A stretch of 64,000 nucleotides of DNA from Lujinxingia litoralis (lineage in GTDB: Bacteria > Myxococcota_A > Bradymonadia > Bradymonadales > Bradymonadaceae): assembly GCF_003260125.1 (NCBI RefSeq), contig NZ_QHKO01000008.1:1-64000 (forward strand), read 5' to 3'. This document shows, piece by piece, positions 1 to 9,312 of this stretch. Position numbers and translations under genes: made by a program. The notes under the pieces were generated by a model. It searched no databases, was not told the origin of the DNA, and was given only the letters and a program-made list of their open reading frames with translations. The first letter of the stretch is position 1. Each line of letters opens with the position of its first letter.

Positions 1-2370
1 CCGGGTTTAAAGAGCCTTCCGCCTCCTGAGGGAGGCGGCCCCGTTGAAGCATGGGCGACGCCGCGCGTTACGCGGCTGAGGTTGGGCCGCCTTCCGCCTC
101 CTGAGGGAGGCGGCCCCGTTGAAGCCCGACCTCTTGGGCCCACACGGCGCGAAAGAAAGTGGCCTTCCGCCTCCTGAGGGAGGCGGCCCCGTTGAAGCTC
201 GCCGGCCGAGCTCGCGAGGTAGTCGCCGACCATCGCCCCTTCCGCCTCCTGAGGGAGGCGGCCCCGTTGAAGCCCAGTTGGGGATATGTCTAAAGATGTC
301 AGCCACTTACGCCTTCCGCCTCCTGAGGGAGGCGGCCCCGTTGAAGCGACGGCGTCCAGGTGGCGTTCCTCGATGGTCGCGAGACCCTTCCGCCTCCTGA
401 GGGAGGCGGCCCCGTTGAAGCTGAGCGGTCCGTGGTATGTGTACGAGGTCCGCAGTCCTTCCGCCTCCTGAGGGAGGCGGCCCCGTTGAAGCACGGTGGA
501 GAACGAAGGCGGTGGCGCGTTCTGTGTCTGGCCTTCCGCCTCCTGAGGGAGGCGGCCCCGTTGAAGCCCGGCTACCAACGGCGCTCCGGAGCTGTGGGCG
601 GCGTCCTTCCGCCTCCTGAGGGAGGCGGCCCCGTTGAAGCAGCGATCTGTAGCGCACTACGAGACGCACATTGCCGCCCTTCCGCCTCCTGAGGGAGGCG
701 GCCCCGTTGAAGCGCCACGAACGCTGAGAGGTACCCCGCCGTCTCGTCCCTTCCGCCTCCATCGGTAGGCGGCCCCGTTGAAGCGTCGACGATCGCACGC
801 GCGGGACCATGTACGGGGCGAACCTTCCGCCTCCTGAGGGAGGCGGCCCCGTTGAAGCGGGGTCTGCCCTATAGCCGTTGTTACGGCACCTTGCCTTCCG
901 CCTCCTGAGGGAGGCGGCCCCGTTGAAGCCCGGGCGGGTTCTTCCGCGTGCGCGGTGCCGATACCGAACCTTCCGCCTCCTGAGGGAGGCGGCCCCGTTG
1001 AAGCCTCCTGATCGAGCTCGCGCTCTGAGCGCCTGCTCTCGCTCCTTCCGCCTCCTGAGGGAGGCGGCCCCGTTGAAGCCAAGCGTTGGCCACGTTGAAG
1101 ACAACCATGGCTGACGACCTTCCGCCTCCTGAGGGAGGCGGCCCCGTTGAAGCCGGAACGCAGGTGCCCTACGCCATCAACCATCAGCTCGGCCTTCCGC
1201 CTCCTGAGGGAGGCGGCCCCGTTGAAGCTACCTGGACGGCGTGACGGCCACGACTGGCGAGGTTTCCTTCCGCCTCCTGAGGGAGGCGGCCCCGTTGAAG
1301 CATTGATGTTTCCTTCTTGTTTGTGTTTTTCTTTTGCCCCTTCCGCCTCCTGAGGGAGGCGGCCCCGTTGAAGCTCAGCAGGACGGTGATGTCATATGTC
1401 CAGCTGTCTGGATCCTTCCGCCTCCTGAGGGAGGCGGCCCCGTTGAAGCCCGGTGCGCTGGTCGTGCTCGACGATGCCGCGCAGGACCTTCCGCCTCCTG
1501 AGGGAGGCGGCCCCGTTGAAGCGTGATGATTCCCTCGGGCGCGGCGAAGATCATGACCGTCCTTCCGCCTCCTGAGGGAGGCGGCCCCGTTGAAGCCAGG
1601 GTGAGGAGAAGGTCAAGGGGATCGCTACGACGCAGCCTTCCGCCTCCTGAGGGAGGCGGCCCCGTTGAAGCAAAATGACCGAGTACAACGGCCACAAAAA
1701 CAAAGCCCCTTCCGCCTCCTGAGGGAGGCGGCCCCGTTGAAGCATCCCAGAATTTTCGGTTGGGGTTAGGTGGTAGGGTTCCTTCCGCCTCCTGAGGGAG
1801 GCGGCCCCGTTGAAGCGAAAAGGCATCTCATCTCCTTCAGACATCTGAATCGGCCTTCCGCCTCCTGAGGGAGGCGGCCCCGTTGAAGCGAGTACAGCAC
1901 GAGCCAGAAAACCCTTAGCGCGCCTAAACCTTCCGCCTCCTGAGGGAGGCGGCCCCGTTGAAGCAGTGCGGGAGCGCGCTTGACGCCCTCGGTGGCGAGG
2001 ACCTTCCGCCTCCTGAGGGAGGCGGCCCCGTTGAAGCCTCGGTGTCGGTCGCTGTTTGCGACATCCACCGATCGGCCCTTCCGCCTCCTGAGGGAGGCGG
2101 CCCCGTTGAAGCACGGGTTTTGGTGATGGTGGTGCCAGTCGCCTCAGCGACCCTTCCGCCTCCTGAGGGAGGCGGCCCCGTTGAAGCCACTAAAGTCCCC
2201 TGGTCTATATTGTTGGTGTAGATAACCTTCCGCCTCCTGAGGGAGGCGGCCCCGTTGAAGCCACAGCCACCCCACTTCACGCCGCCGTTTGCTCTTCGGC
2301 CTTCCGCCTCCTGAGGGAGGCGGCCCCGTTGAAGATTCAGGGCTCGCGCCACATCCGGCACCGCTACAAT

Positions 2371-3579
2371 CCTTCCGCCTCCAGAGTGAGGCGGCGCCGT
2401 TGAAGCGGCCAGCGCCTACGATCTCGACCTGATCGCACACTGGCCCTTCCGCCTCCAGCGTGAGGCGGCCCCGTTGAAGCCAGTATAGCTTGCGGCGCTC
2501 AAGCTCATCGCGCTTTCCTTCCGCCTCCTGAGTGAGGCGGCCCCGTTGAAGCCCACAAATCCGGATTGTCTTGGTAATGACACCCCTCCCTTCCGCCTCC
2601 TGAGTGAGGCGGCCCCGTTGAAGCCCGGTGCCGGCGTAGCCGGTCAGCGTGAAGAACCGACCTTCCGCCTCCAGAGTGAGGCGGCCCCGTTGAAGCAGGA
2701 CCAGGAAGACGTGGAGATCGTCGCGGAACGTTCGCCCTTCCGCCTCCTGAGTGAGGCGGCCCCGTTGAAGCTGAGCTGGTCGAGTGCGCCCGCGAATCCG
2801 AGCGACGCCCTTCCGCCTCCAGAGTGAGGCGGCCCCGTTGAAGCGCCTCCCGGTCATAGCGGGTGCCAAGAGCCTCCCCACCTTCCGCCTCCAGAGTGAG
2901 GCGGCCCCGTTGAAGCGTTGATGGCGCGCCAACCAAACTCGCGCCGCAGATCCTGCCTTCCGCCTCCTGAGTGAGGCGGCCCCGTTGAAGCGAAGCTGGA
3001 TCTTGGCCATGACCGTACAGGTGACGTCGACCTTCCGCCTCCAGAGTGAGGCGGCCCCGTTGAAGCTGGATCTCGGATGGCCTCGACGGACCGCATGGCC
3101 TGCCTTCCGCCTCCAGAGTGAGGCGGCCCCGTTGAAGCAATCTTCATGTTGAACGCCTTTAGCGTGAGTTGACTTGCCCCTTCCGCCTCCAGAGTGAGGC
3201 GGCCCCGTTGAAGCGCCTCACGCTGCAGGGTGGAAAGGTCGTAGGGAAGAGGCCTTCCGCCTCCAGAGTGAGGCGGCCCCGTTGAAGCAGGCCGGCGGGC
3301 ACGGCTTCGAGTGGGTCTGCATCGCCCTTCCGCCTCCAGAGTGAGGCGGCCCCGTTGAAGCCGGCGCGCCCAGGTAGCGTTCATCGAGCCCTTGAGACCT
3401 TCCGCCTCCAGAGTGAGGCGGCCCCGTTGAAGCGGTGCGATCTTGCTTCTTGCCGGACTTGTCCACCCACCTTCCGCCTCCAGAGTGAGGCGGCCCCGTT
3501 GAAGCCCGTGCTGCTGGGCTGTCGATGCGTTGGAGGTGATCAGCCTTCCGCCTCCAGAGTGAGGCGGCCCCGTTGAAGC
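2371..3579 (+). repeat. Variant-repeat block of the CRISPR array
   Basis: Repeats 33-49 carry altered stem-loops where the upstream repeats have CTGAGGG. Most read CAGAGTG, those at 2517, 2589, 2736 and 2956 read CTGAGTG, and the one at 2445 reads CAGCGTG. The repeat at 2371 also has GGCGCC for GGCCCC. CAGAGTG and CTGAGTG repeats alternate rather than forming two clean runs. The variants still keep a 5-bp stem (GCCTC/GAGGC), so crRNA processing could persist. This is the trailer-side, presumably older part of the array. Confidence 0.9.
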
Positions 3580-3617
3580 ATGAGCGAGAGGCCGATTGAT
3601 ACTGCGATAATAGGCCA

Positions 3618-3653
3618 CCTTCCGCCTCCCTCGGTAGGCGGCCCCGTTGAAGG
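3618..3653 (+). repeat. Degenerate terminal CRISPR repeat
   Basis: The last repeat has CCTCGGTAGG in place of the canonical stem-loop and ends in G instead of C. Degeneration of the final repeat is the usual mark of the trailer end. Its stem variant is almost the same as that of an internal repeat at 749-784, which reads CATCGGTAGG. No further repeat copy follows. Confidence 0.85.
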
Positions 3654-4002
3654 GGGGGCGGCATCGTTTGGGCGTATCGTTCCGTTCGATCCACCCGCGT
3701 CATCGAAATGGTCCGGTTGTGAACGCTGGCCTTTTATGGTATCCGACGCGTACCTCTTTTGCGTGACATGCCTTCGTTGGACGACGAGATTCTGCTCATT
3801 TTGAGTTCGCCGCCTTCTTGAAGATTTGGGGAAAATACCGCGTCCACGATGGCCCTGGTGCAGCAAGTGGCCGGGGCTTCGGTGTGTGAAAGTTGATAGT
3901 GTCGACAGATGGTCATTGATGTGTGGATTGAAAATAGCGCGGACGAACGTCACGCCGGAAGACGATTTATAAAATTATCGGCGATGAGTAGAAGGGGATA
4001 CT
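3654..4002 (+). promoter_or_regulatory. Intergenic stretch between the array and the cas operon
   Basis: These 349 bases are less GC-rich than the chromosome and hold no convincing gene. They probably contain the promoter of the cas operon. The AT-rich segment at 3966-3978 (TTTATAAAATTAT) could supply a -10 element, but no well-spaced -35 partner is visible. An AGAAGGGG ribosome binding site at 3990-3997 precedes the ATG at 4003. Because the adjacent repeat is degenerate, I read this as the trailer side and not the leader. Confidence 0.4.
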
Positions 4003-5202
4003 ATGTCTGAACAGATGCAATACGAATCGAATGTTGAGAAACTTATTCTTCTCGTCGGCTCGAATCCGCTTCCAAATTACCTCGTGGCACGTGCTCTGCG
4101 ACCTGAATGTGTCGGGCTTGTCTATACGAAGGAGACCGAGGTTGCGAAGGATAGATTGAAGAGCGAACTCCAGCGGGTCCTGGGCAACTCCAACATCGTT
4201 GACGCCTTCGTCCAGGATGCAACGTGTGCGCTAACTGTTCGGCGTACCATTGCGAGGCTCCTTGCTCAAGGTAATCAAATCGGTTCGTTCGAGCTAAACT
4301 ACACGGGTGGCACCAAAGTTATGGCTGCACACGCGAGAATTGCTTTCGCTGAGAGTGGCGGAATGCCGGAACAATCGTCGTACCTCGACGAGGGCGGAAA
4401 GGATGTCCAGCCGCGACTTCGCTATGACAACGGGCGCGCGCTCAGCCTGGAGGAACTCTGCAGCCCGGCGCTGGAATTACAGACAGTCCTCGCCCTGCAC
4501 GGTATAAATCACAGGCCCCGTTCCTCCCGAGAGGGCGCACCAACACAAGATGATGCCCGGAAGATCCTCTGCGCTGTTCTTCAAGAGCCAGAATTGGCGA
4601 AAAAACTTTACGAAGAGCGAATTCGTCTTGAAACACTGAGAAAGCCTAAAGTGGCTGTTTCGGAGCCGTTTCAACCAAGTGCTTATGGTCTAGACCTGAG
4701 TATTCGGGGTCTGCCGGAGTCCGAACAGACGAATAGCAGGCTCTATAAGAGTTGGTACAAATTCATTGGTGGTGAATGGCTCGAAGAGTGGATTGGAACG
4801 AAGATTGGCGAGCTCGAAATGACGCCAGTCCCGGAAGTCGTGGTGGGTGTTAACGCGTTCCGTGGTGAAAATCGCGCGAATCTCGAAGTGGATGTGGCGG
4901 TCGTTCGCGGTCATCGAACGTACTTTGTGTCTTGCACTACTGATGACACTAAAAGCAGGTGCAAATCCAAGCTCTTTGAGGTCGCGGTGCGGTCGCGTCA
5001 ACTCGGTGGCGACCTTGCCCGCGCAGCGCTGGTCTGCTTGGCCGACGATAAGACCGTGAGAGAACTTCAGCAGGACATCAATGACCTCTGGGGGGCGACA
5101 AACACGACGCGAGTCTTCGGACTGTCAGATCTCAAAACATGGTCTGCCTGCGAAGGCCAGCAACCGAACTTATATGCGTTAGAATCTTGGATGGAGAGCT
5201 GA
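4003..5202 (+). CDS. CARF-domain nuclease of the Card1/Can2 (DUF1887) type
   Basis: A 399-aa CRISPR ancillary effector. Residues 1-170 look like a CARF sensor: ILLVGSNPLPNYLVARAL near the N-terminus, and LNYTGGTKVM around residue 100, the cyclic-oligoadenylate-binding motif. The C-terminal third has the layout of a PD-(D/E)xK-like nuclease: GGEWLEEWIG near 250, then NLEVD and a beta strand ending FVSCTT near 310. In relatives such as Card1 the binding of a cyclic oligoadenylate made by Cas10 turns on DNA/RNA cleavage. Here the position usually holding the lysine of the SCK/ECK motif is threonine. The gene opens the cas operon, with two bases between its stop and the cas10 start. The family call is made from motifs; ligand size is unknown. 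Confidence 0.8.
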   Translation: MSEQMQYESNVEKLILLVGSNPLPNYLVARALRPECVGLVYTKETEVAKDRLKSELQRVLGNSNIVDAFVQDATCALTVRRTIARLLAQGNQIGSFELNYTGGTKVMAAHARIAFAESGGMPEQSSYLDEGGKDVQPRLRYDNGRALSLEELCSPALELQTVLALHGINHRPRSSREGAPTQDDARKILCAVLQEPELAKKLYEERIRLETLRKPKVAVSEPFQPSAYGLDLSIRGLPESEQTNSRLYKSWYKFIGGEWLEEWIGTKIGELEMTPVPEVVVGVNAFRGENRANLEVDVAVVRGHRTYFVSCTTDDTKSRCKSKLFEVAVRSRQLGGDLARAALVCLADDKTVRELQQDINDLWGATNTTRVFGLSDLKTWSACEGQQPNLYALESWMES

Positions 5203-5204
5203 CA

Positions 5205-6881
5205 ATGCCCGTTCTTACTGCAGTCGATGTGCTCGGCATTCAGCGTTACGTTTTCGGTTCCAGCCGTCTCCGAGATGTGCTGGCCTCTTCCTGGATGGTG
5301 TCCCATGTGACAGAGCGCGAACAGCTCGTGCAGTGGGCAGAACTCCCCTCGTCGGCTGTGCTTCTCGCTGCGGGCGGAAACGCCATTATCGAGTTCGACA
5401 CCATTGAGCAGGCACGAGACTGGTCTGCTTGTTACTCCAGATGGCTTCATGAGACGGCTCCAGGCCTGGACGTTGTAGTAGCGCATCGTCCCTACGAAGC
5501 GCAGTCGCTTGCGTGGGCGCTCCGCGTCCTCCAGGTGGACGTTGCTCGTGCCAAGTATGGCCGTGCGCCCAATATGCCGCAGCTAGGTCTCAGCGTCACC
5601 GCGTCCTGCTCAAACACCGGGCTGCCAGCGACGAATATGGACCACGGTGAGCTCGTGTCGTCCGGCGTTCACCAACTTCGGATGTGCGTCGACAACGCAA
5701 GGGCGCGTTGGGCGAATTTCGTTTCATCTTTGGAGCCTATGCCTGGCTGGCGAGCAGACTTTCCAGATGAAATCGACCATATGGGGCGGACGTACGGGCA
5801 ATCGAGCTTGGTGGGGGTGGTGCATGTTGACGGCAATGGCGTGGGACGCCGTATCAAGAGGTGGCTGGAGCGTTGCCTCGAACAAGGAACAGACGATGAA
5901 AGCATCCGTGCCCAATACCATGAGTGGTCGGATGCCATCGACAGGGCCGGACATTCTGCTCTGTTGACTGCGGTCCGTCGCGTAGCCTCTTGCATCCAGA
6001 TTGAAGACGACCATTGCGTGCTACGAGGAACGCCTGTGGAGCTCGGGTATCGCCTTCATGACTGGCGGGACGATAGAACTCATCGTAGGGCGAGGCAAAC
6101 CGTCCTTCTCCCGCTTCGCCCTGTGCTCCTGGGCGGTGATGACCTCACCTTTTTGTGCGACGCGCGAATCGCGCTCGATCTGGCTGCCGCAACGTTGCAA
6201 GAGTTCGAGCGCCACGAGATTCCGCACCTCGGGGACGATGGTGCTTCAACGACGCTAACAGCGTGTGCGGGCGTAGCGCTGGTCAAAGCACACGCGCCGT
6301 TTCACCGCAGCTACGAGATTGCAGAAGACCTTTGCCGGAACGCCAAACGCGCTCGCACGGTTGCTAATCAAGACGCTGCGATGGAAACCGGGGGGTGGCT
6401 CGACTGGCACATCGGCACGACACGTCCAGGCGAGTCGGTGGCCCAGATTCGTGAGCGGGAATACTCCCGCGGGAACATAGAACTTACGATGCGACCGTTC
6501 CCGGTTACTGGACCCTCGAATAGAATACAAACATGGGCCTGGCTCGATAATGAACTCCTCGGGCCTCCATCCGATGGAGGTGCTCGTGGGCTTCGTGGAG
6601 CCCATTGTTGGGCGGGGAGCCGAAATCGGGTCAAAGCTCTCGGTTCCGTCGTAGTGGGCGGAGCCCATGAGGTCGAACGTCAAATTGGGGCATGGAGGGC
6701 GACGGAATCAACTATTCAGCTTCCGGGGGCTCTCGACGACAGCGGGTACCTCGGACAGAAGACGCCGCTGCTTGATGCTGTCGAAATGTTCGACCTACAT
6801 CTTCGCCTCAAGCCGGACTTTCGTGTGGCTGGGACAGCTTCTGAGCCTAGTGGCAATGCAGCAGAGGAGATGAGCCGATGA
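5205..6881 (+). CDS. cas10: Compact Cas10 (type III large subunit), GGDD intact, no HD domain
   Basis: 558 aa. It begins directly with a palm-type motif (AVDVLGIQRYVFGSSRLRD), as in Cmr2/Cas10 proteins that lack the N-terminal HD nuclease. The first metal-binding strand is VVHVDGNGVGRR near residue 210. The cyclase motif is LLGGDDLTFLCD near residue 310, so synthesis of cyclic oligoadenylates is expected. A C-terminal helical region follows. At 558 residues it is short for Cas10. The start at 5205 was chosen over an upstream in-frame ATG because it lies just after the preceding stop and has GGAGAG upstream. Its stop overlaps the next start (ATGA), indicating translational coupling. Confidence 0.9.
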   Translation: MPVLTAVDVLGIQRYVFGSSRLRDVLASSWMVSHVTEREQLVQWAELPSSAVLLAAGGNAIIEFDTIEQARDWSACYSRWLHETAPGLDVVVAHRPYEAQSLAWALRVLQVDVARAKYGRAPNMPQLGLSVTASCSNTGLPATNMDHGELVSSGVHQLRMCVDNARARWANFVSSLEPMPGWRADFPDEIDHMGRTYGQSSLVGVVHVDGNGVGRRIKRWLERCLEQGTDDESIRAQYHEWSDAIDRAGHSALLTAVRRVASCIQIEDDHCVLRGTPVELGYRLHDWRDDRTHRRARQTVLLPLRPVLLGGDDLTFLCDARIALDLAAATLQEFERHEIPHLGDDGASTTLTACAGVALVKAHAPFHRSYEIAEDLCRNAKRARTVANQDAAMETGGWLDWHIGTTRPGESVAQIREREYSRGNIELTMRPFPVTGPSNRIQTWAWLDNELLGPPSDGGARGLRGAHCWAGSRNRVKALGSVVVGGAHEVERQIGAWRATESTIQLPGALDDSGYLGQKTPLLDAVEMFDLHLRLKPDFRVAGTASEPSGNAAEEMSR

Positions 6882-7543
6882 CAACACAGAGCATCATCCC
6901 CGCAAGTCTGCGAGTGGAACTTCTCTCGGACGCAACATTCAGTCGCGGTGAGGGCACTGCGGGCCTGGTTGACATTGAAGTCGAGCACGATTCTCTCGGG
7001 TTGCCCTTGATCGGAGGAAGGACGATACGGGGATTGCTCCGCGACTCGTGGTTGTCGATGCAGCCCCACTTTCCCGATCTCAATGATGCCGCGGCCAGGG
7101 TTTTGGGACGCAGCAAGAGCCTCGACGATGAATGTCGTCTGCGGGTTGGCGATGCATATTTGCCTGAACCGATTCGGGAGGCAGTACGCATTAGTTTACA
7201 ACGCAGCGTGAGTCCATTGGGGCCGGAAGCGATCTTGGATGCGTTCACCGATATTCGTTACCAGACTGCCGAGGATAGGAGCTGCGGAGCTCCTGAAATC
7301 ACGACGTTGAGGAGCACCAGGGTCGTGCTTCGGGGGTTTCGGTTTAAAGTCGCACTGACGTGGCTTGACGGCTATCAGCCGAATTCAGATGACCTGCAAG
7401 TGCTCGCGCTGTGCGCGCTGGTCACTCGCCACGGAGGGCTGACACGCAATCGGGGGCGTGGGCACCTTCGGTGTACCCTCGACGGAGATCTGGCTCTTAC
7501 CCGGCGTTTGGCCGAAGGGGATTCAAAACGGAGGGCTTCGTGA
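6878..7543 (+). CDS. Cas7-like RAMP protein (Csm3-type), single domain
   Basis: 221 aa. The N-terminal part has the RAMP pattern LLSDATFSRGEG, then VDIEVEHDSLGLPLIGGRT running into GRTIRGLLRD, as in Cas7/Csm3-like backbone subunits that bind crRNA. A C-terminal glycine/arginine loop NRGRGHLRC matches the family's G-rich loop. Acidic residues in the VDIEVEHD segment could include the target-RNA cleavage aspartate, but which one cannot be told without a structure. It overlaps cas10 by four bases and csx10 by four bases, so it is a core complex subunit. Confidence 0.8.
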   Translation: MTTQSIIPASLRVELLSDATFSRGEGTAGLVDIEVEHDSLGLPLIGGRTIRGLLRDSWLSMQPHFPDLNDAAARVLGRSKSLDDECRLRVGDAYLPEPIREAVRISLQRSVSPLGPEAILDAFTDIRYQTAEDRSCGAPEITTLRSTRVVLRGFRFKVALTWLDGYQPNSDDLQVLALCALVTRHGGLTRNRGRGHLRCTLDGDLALTRRLAEGDSKRRAS

Positions 7544-9312
7544 GCGGCGACACTACGACAATCTTCTTGCCCTACACGCTGACCCTGCGCGCTCCGGCGA
7601 TCACGACGGCCCTGTCGGGCGATCCGAATAGAGCCGTCACGCAGCCGTTTATCCCGGGCAGTGTCATTCGCGGCGCAGTCGCTGCTCGATTGCTCGCCGA
7701 GGGTGAGACTGCAAATAGTGACGTTTTCAGAGACTTCGTCCTCACCGGCGCCGTCCGCTACCTACATGCCTATCCGGAGCTAAATGGCCAGCGTGCGATG
7801 TTGGTGCCGCAATCCTGGTGTAGTGTAAAGAGCAGCCTGGAGAGTGTCCGAGACTTGGCTGCGTTCGATGGCCGTGTGACGGAGGATTGTGACGCAGAAG
7901 ATCTTGCGGATCATTGGCCAGATGAGACGCTCGTCTCACTTGGCGTTCCCTTCACCACACCATTGACATCGTCAGGTGCACGAACGGTCGCAGCGCCGCG
8001 AATCGATGCGCGCCTTCACCAACAGCGTGACCGTATTAGGGGGCGGCCATGGACAGACAAGGTCGATGGGCGCGAGGTTCCTCGGGGGGCTATCTTCTCC
8101 TATGAGTACCTTGAGCCGGAACAAGTTTTCCGCGGTCTGGTGCAAGTCCATCTGCACGCCACCCAGTCGGCGGATGCACATCGTATCGGAGAACTCCGGG
8201 ATGATTACGTGCAGCGTCTTCGAGCGTTACTTGACGGGAAGCCGATCCTCGTGGGCCGGGCTCGCCGTGCTGGTTATGGCGGCGACGCCGAGCTCCAATT
8301 CAACGCGTCGTTCATGGACGCGGAGCAGGGAAACATCGCCGGCGGCCTGACTGCGGATCTGGAGTCCGGAACTTGCTTTCGGCTACTCCTCGCCTCCGCC
8401 TATGTCGGAAGACATCCCGTTACCGGACAGCTTGACCCTACAGCCCTGGTTCACGAACTCCATCAACGCGGCCTCGACGTGGTTATCGAGCGCCGCTATT
8501 GGTCATTTGAGACTGTCGGGAGCTTCAATCGAAAGTGGCGCCTTGAGGTACCACAAGCTCTGGCTGCATCGGCAGGCTCTGTGTTCGTGTTGAGGGCCAA
8601 GGGGGCGGTTCCCGTCACAGTCCTTCGAAGAATCGAGCGGGAAGGACTCGGTGAGCGCCGCGTCGAGGGATTCGGCCGAGTTATGTTCCTCTGCCATGAG
8701 GAGGATACGAAGTCACTTGTAGTTTGTTATGATGCAAGCGGTCTTGGAACGAACCACGCCGCAGATGCTGCGCAAGCGATGGACCCTTCGGCAGCTGACC
8801 AACTGGCGTTCTTGGAGAGGCGGATCGTGCGATCTGCGGCCAAACGTGAGCTGGACCGCGTGGCAGCGGATATCGCCGGCCGAGCGTCAAGTCTTCCAAC
8901 GACGAGTTTGCTTGGCCGGATTCGCACACTTTTCCGTGTAGTTTGCGACGAAGCCACCGCACGCCAGGCACTGGTTCATCTGTGCACCTGGTGCGGTGAG
9001 GAGGGCGACTATGCTCTGAAGCCCGAGGCACGCAAAAAGCTCCAGAATTGTCTGTGTGAGGGGGGGACGCTGCTGACTTGGTTCCGCGCACTCACCGAAT
9101 TCGACCACGATAAGAGAGAATGGTCTCGCCTCGTTGAGGCTGCGGGGACGCCGGCCCCGGCTGCATTATGTAGCTTAACGCAACGCCATTGCCTGACCAC
9201 GCCAGACGCAGCAAAGGTAATTCTGGATGACCACGCAGCAGAGCTGACGGTGTACCTCATTGACGGGGTGCTTGCTGCTATGGCGCGACGAAATCGAGGA
9301 GGCAATCAATGA
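7540..9312 (+). CDS. csx10: Csx10-like RAMP (Cas5-group) with long helical C-terminal extension
   Basis: 590 aa from a GTG start at 7540 that overlaps the previous stop; a GGAGGG site lies 5 bases upstream. Residues 1-380 are RAMP-like: FLPYTLTLRAPAIT, then QPFIPGSVIRGAVAARLL, a typical Csx10 signature, and later GRARRAGYGGDAEL and GFGRVMFL G-loops. Residues about 380-590 are charged and helical with no RAMP motif. Csx10 defines subtype III-D and caps the 5'-handle end of the crRNA. Since the operon has no separate small-subunit gene, the tail may do a Cas11-like job; that is inference. Confidence 0.8.
   Translation: MSGDTTTIFLPYTLTLRAPAITTALSGDPNRAVTQPFIPGSVIRGAVAARLLAEGETANSDVFRDFVLTGAVRYLHAYPELNGQRAMLVPQSWCSVKSSLESVRDLAAFDGRVTEDCDAEDLADHWPDETLVSLGVPFTTPLTSSGARTVAAPRIDARLHQQRDRIRGRPWTDKVDGREVPRGAIFSYEYLEPEQVFRGLVQVHLHATQSADAHRIGELRDDYVQRLRALLDGKPILVGRARRAGYGGDAELQFNASFMDAEQGNIAGGLTADLESGTCFRLLLASAYVGRHPVTGQLDPTALVHELHQRGLDVVIERRYWSFETVGSFNRKWRLEVPQALAASAGSVFVLRAKGAVPVTVLRRIEREGLGERRVEGFGRVMFLCHEEDTKSLVVCYDASGLGTNHAADAAQAMDPSAADQLAFLERRIVRSAAKRELDRVAADIAGRASSLPTTSLLGRIRTLFRVVCDEATARQALVHLCTWCGEEGDYALKPEARKKLQNCLCEGGTLLTWFRALTEFDHDKREWSRLVEAAGTPAPAALCSLTQRHCLTTPDAAKVILDDHAAELTVYLIDGVLAAMARRNRGGNQ

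Larger units (their letters stand above)
1..3653 (+). CRISPR. CRISPR array, 50 repeats in window, truncated at the left edge
   Basis: Fifty 36-bp repeats start at 15, 90, 163, 238, 312, 386, 457 and so on to 3544 and 3618, separated by 49 unique spacers of 35-40 bp. Bases 1-14 are the end of another spacer, so the array continues to the left. The repeat carries a perfect stem GCCTCC-TGAG-GGAGGC and ends in GTTGAAGC. That end resembles the ATTGAAAC-type 8-nt 5' crRNA handle of type I/III systems, which implies plus-strand transcription toward the cas genes. The repeats decay toward the right end (variant stems from 2371, a strongly altered last repeat at 3618), which also places the leader outside the window on the left. 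The type III effector operon follows 350 bp downstream. Confidence 0.98.

Noticed and set aside
119..3618. Open frames on both strands through the first 3.6 kb, encoding repeated LPPPEGGGPVEA or LQRGRLPQEAEG units.
   Set aside because: They are translations of the CRISPR repeats; the spacers between them vary without coding pattern.
3654..4002. AT-richer gap next to the array as the CRISPR leader.
   Set aside because: The adjoining repeat is the most degenerate one, and the 3' GTTGAAGC handle implies transcription from the left. This is the trailer side.
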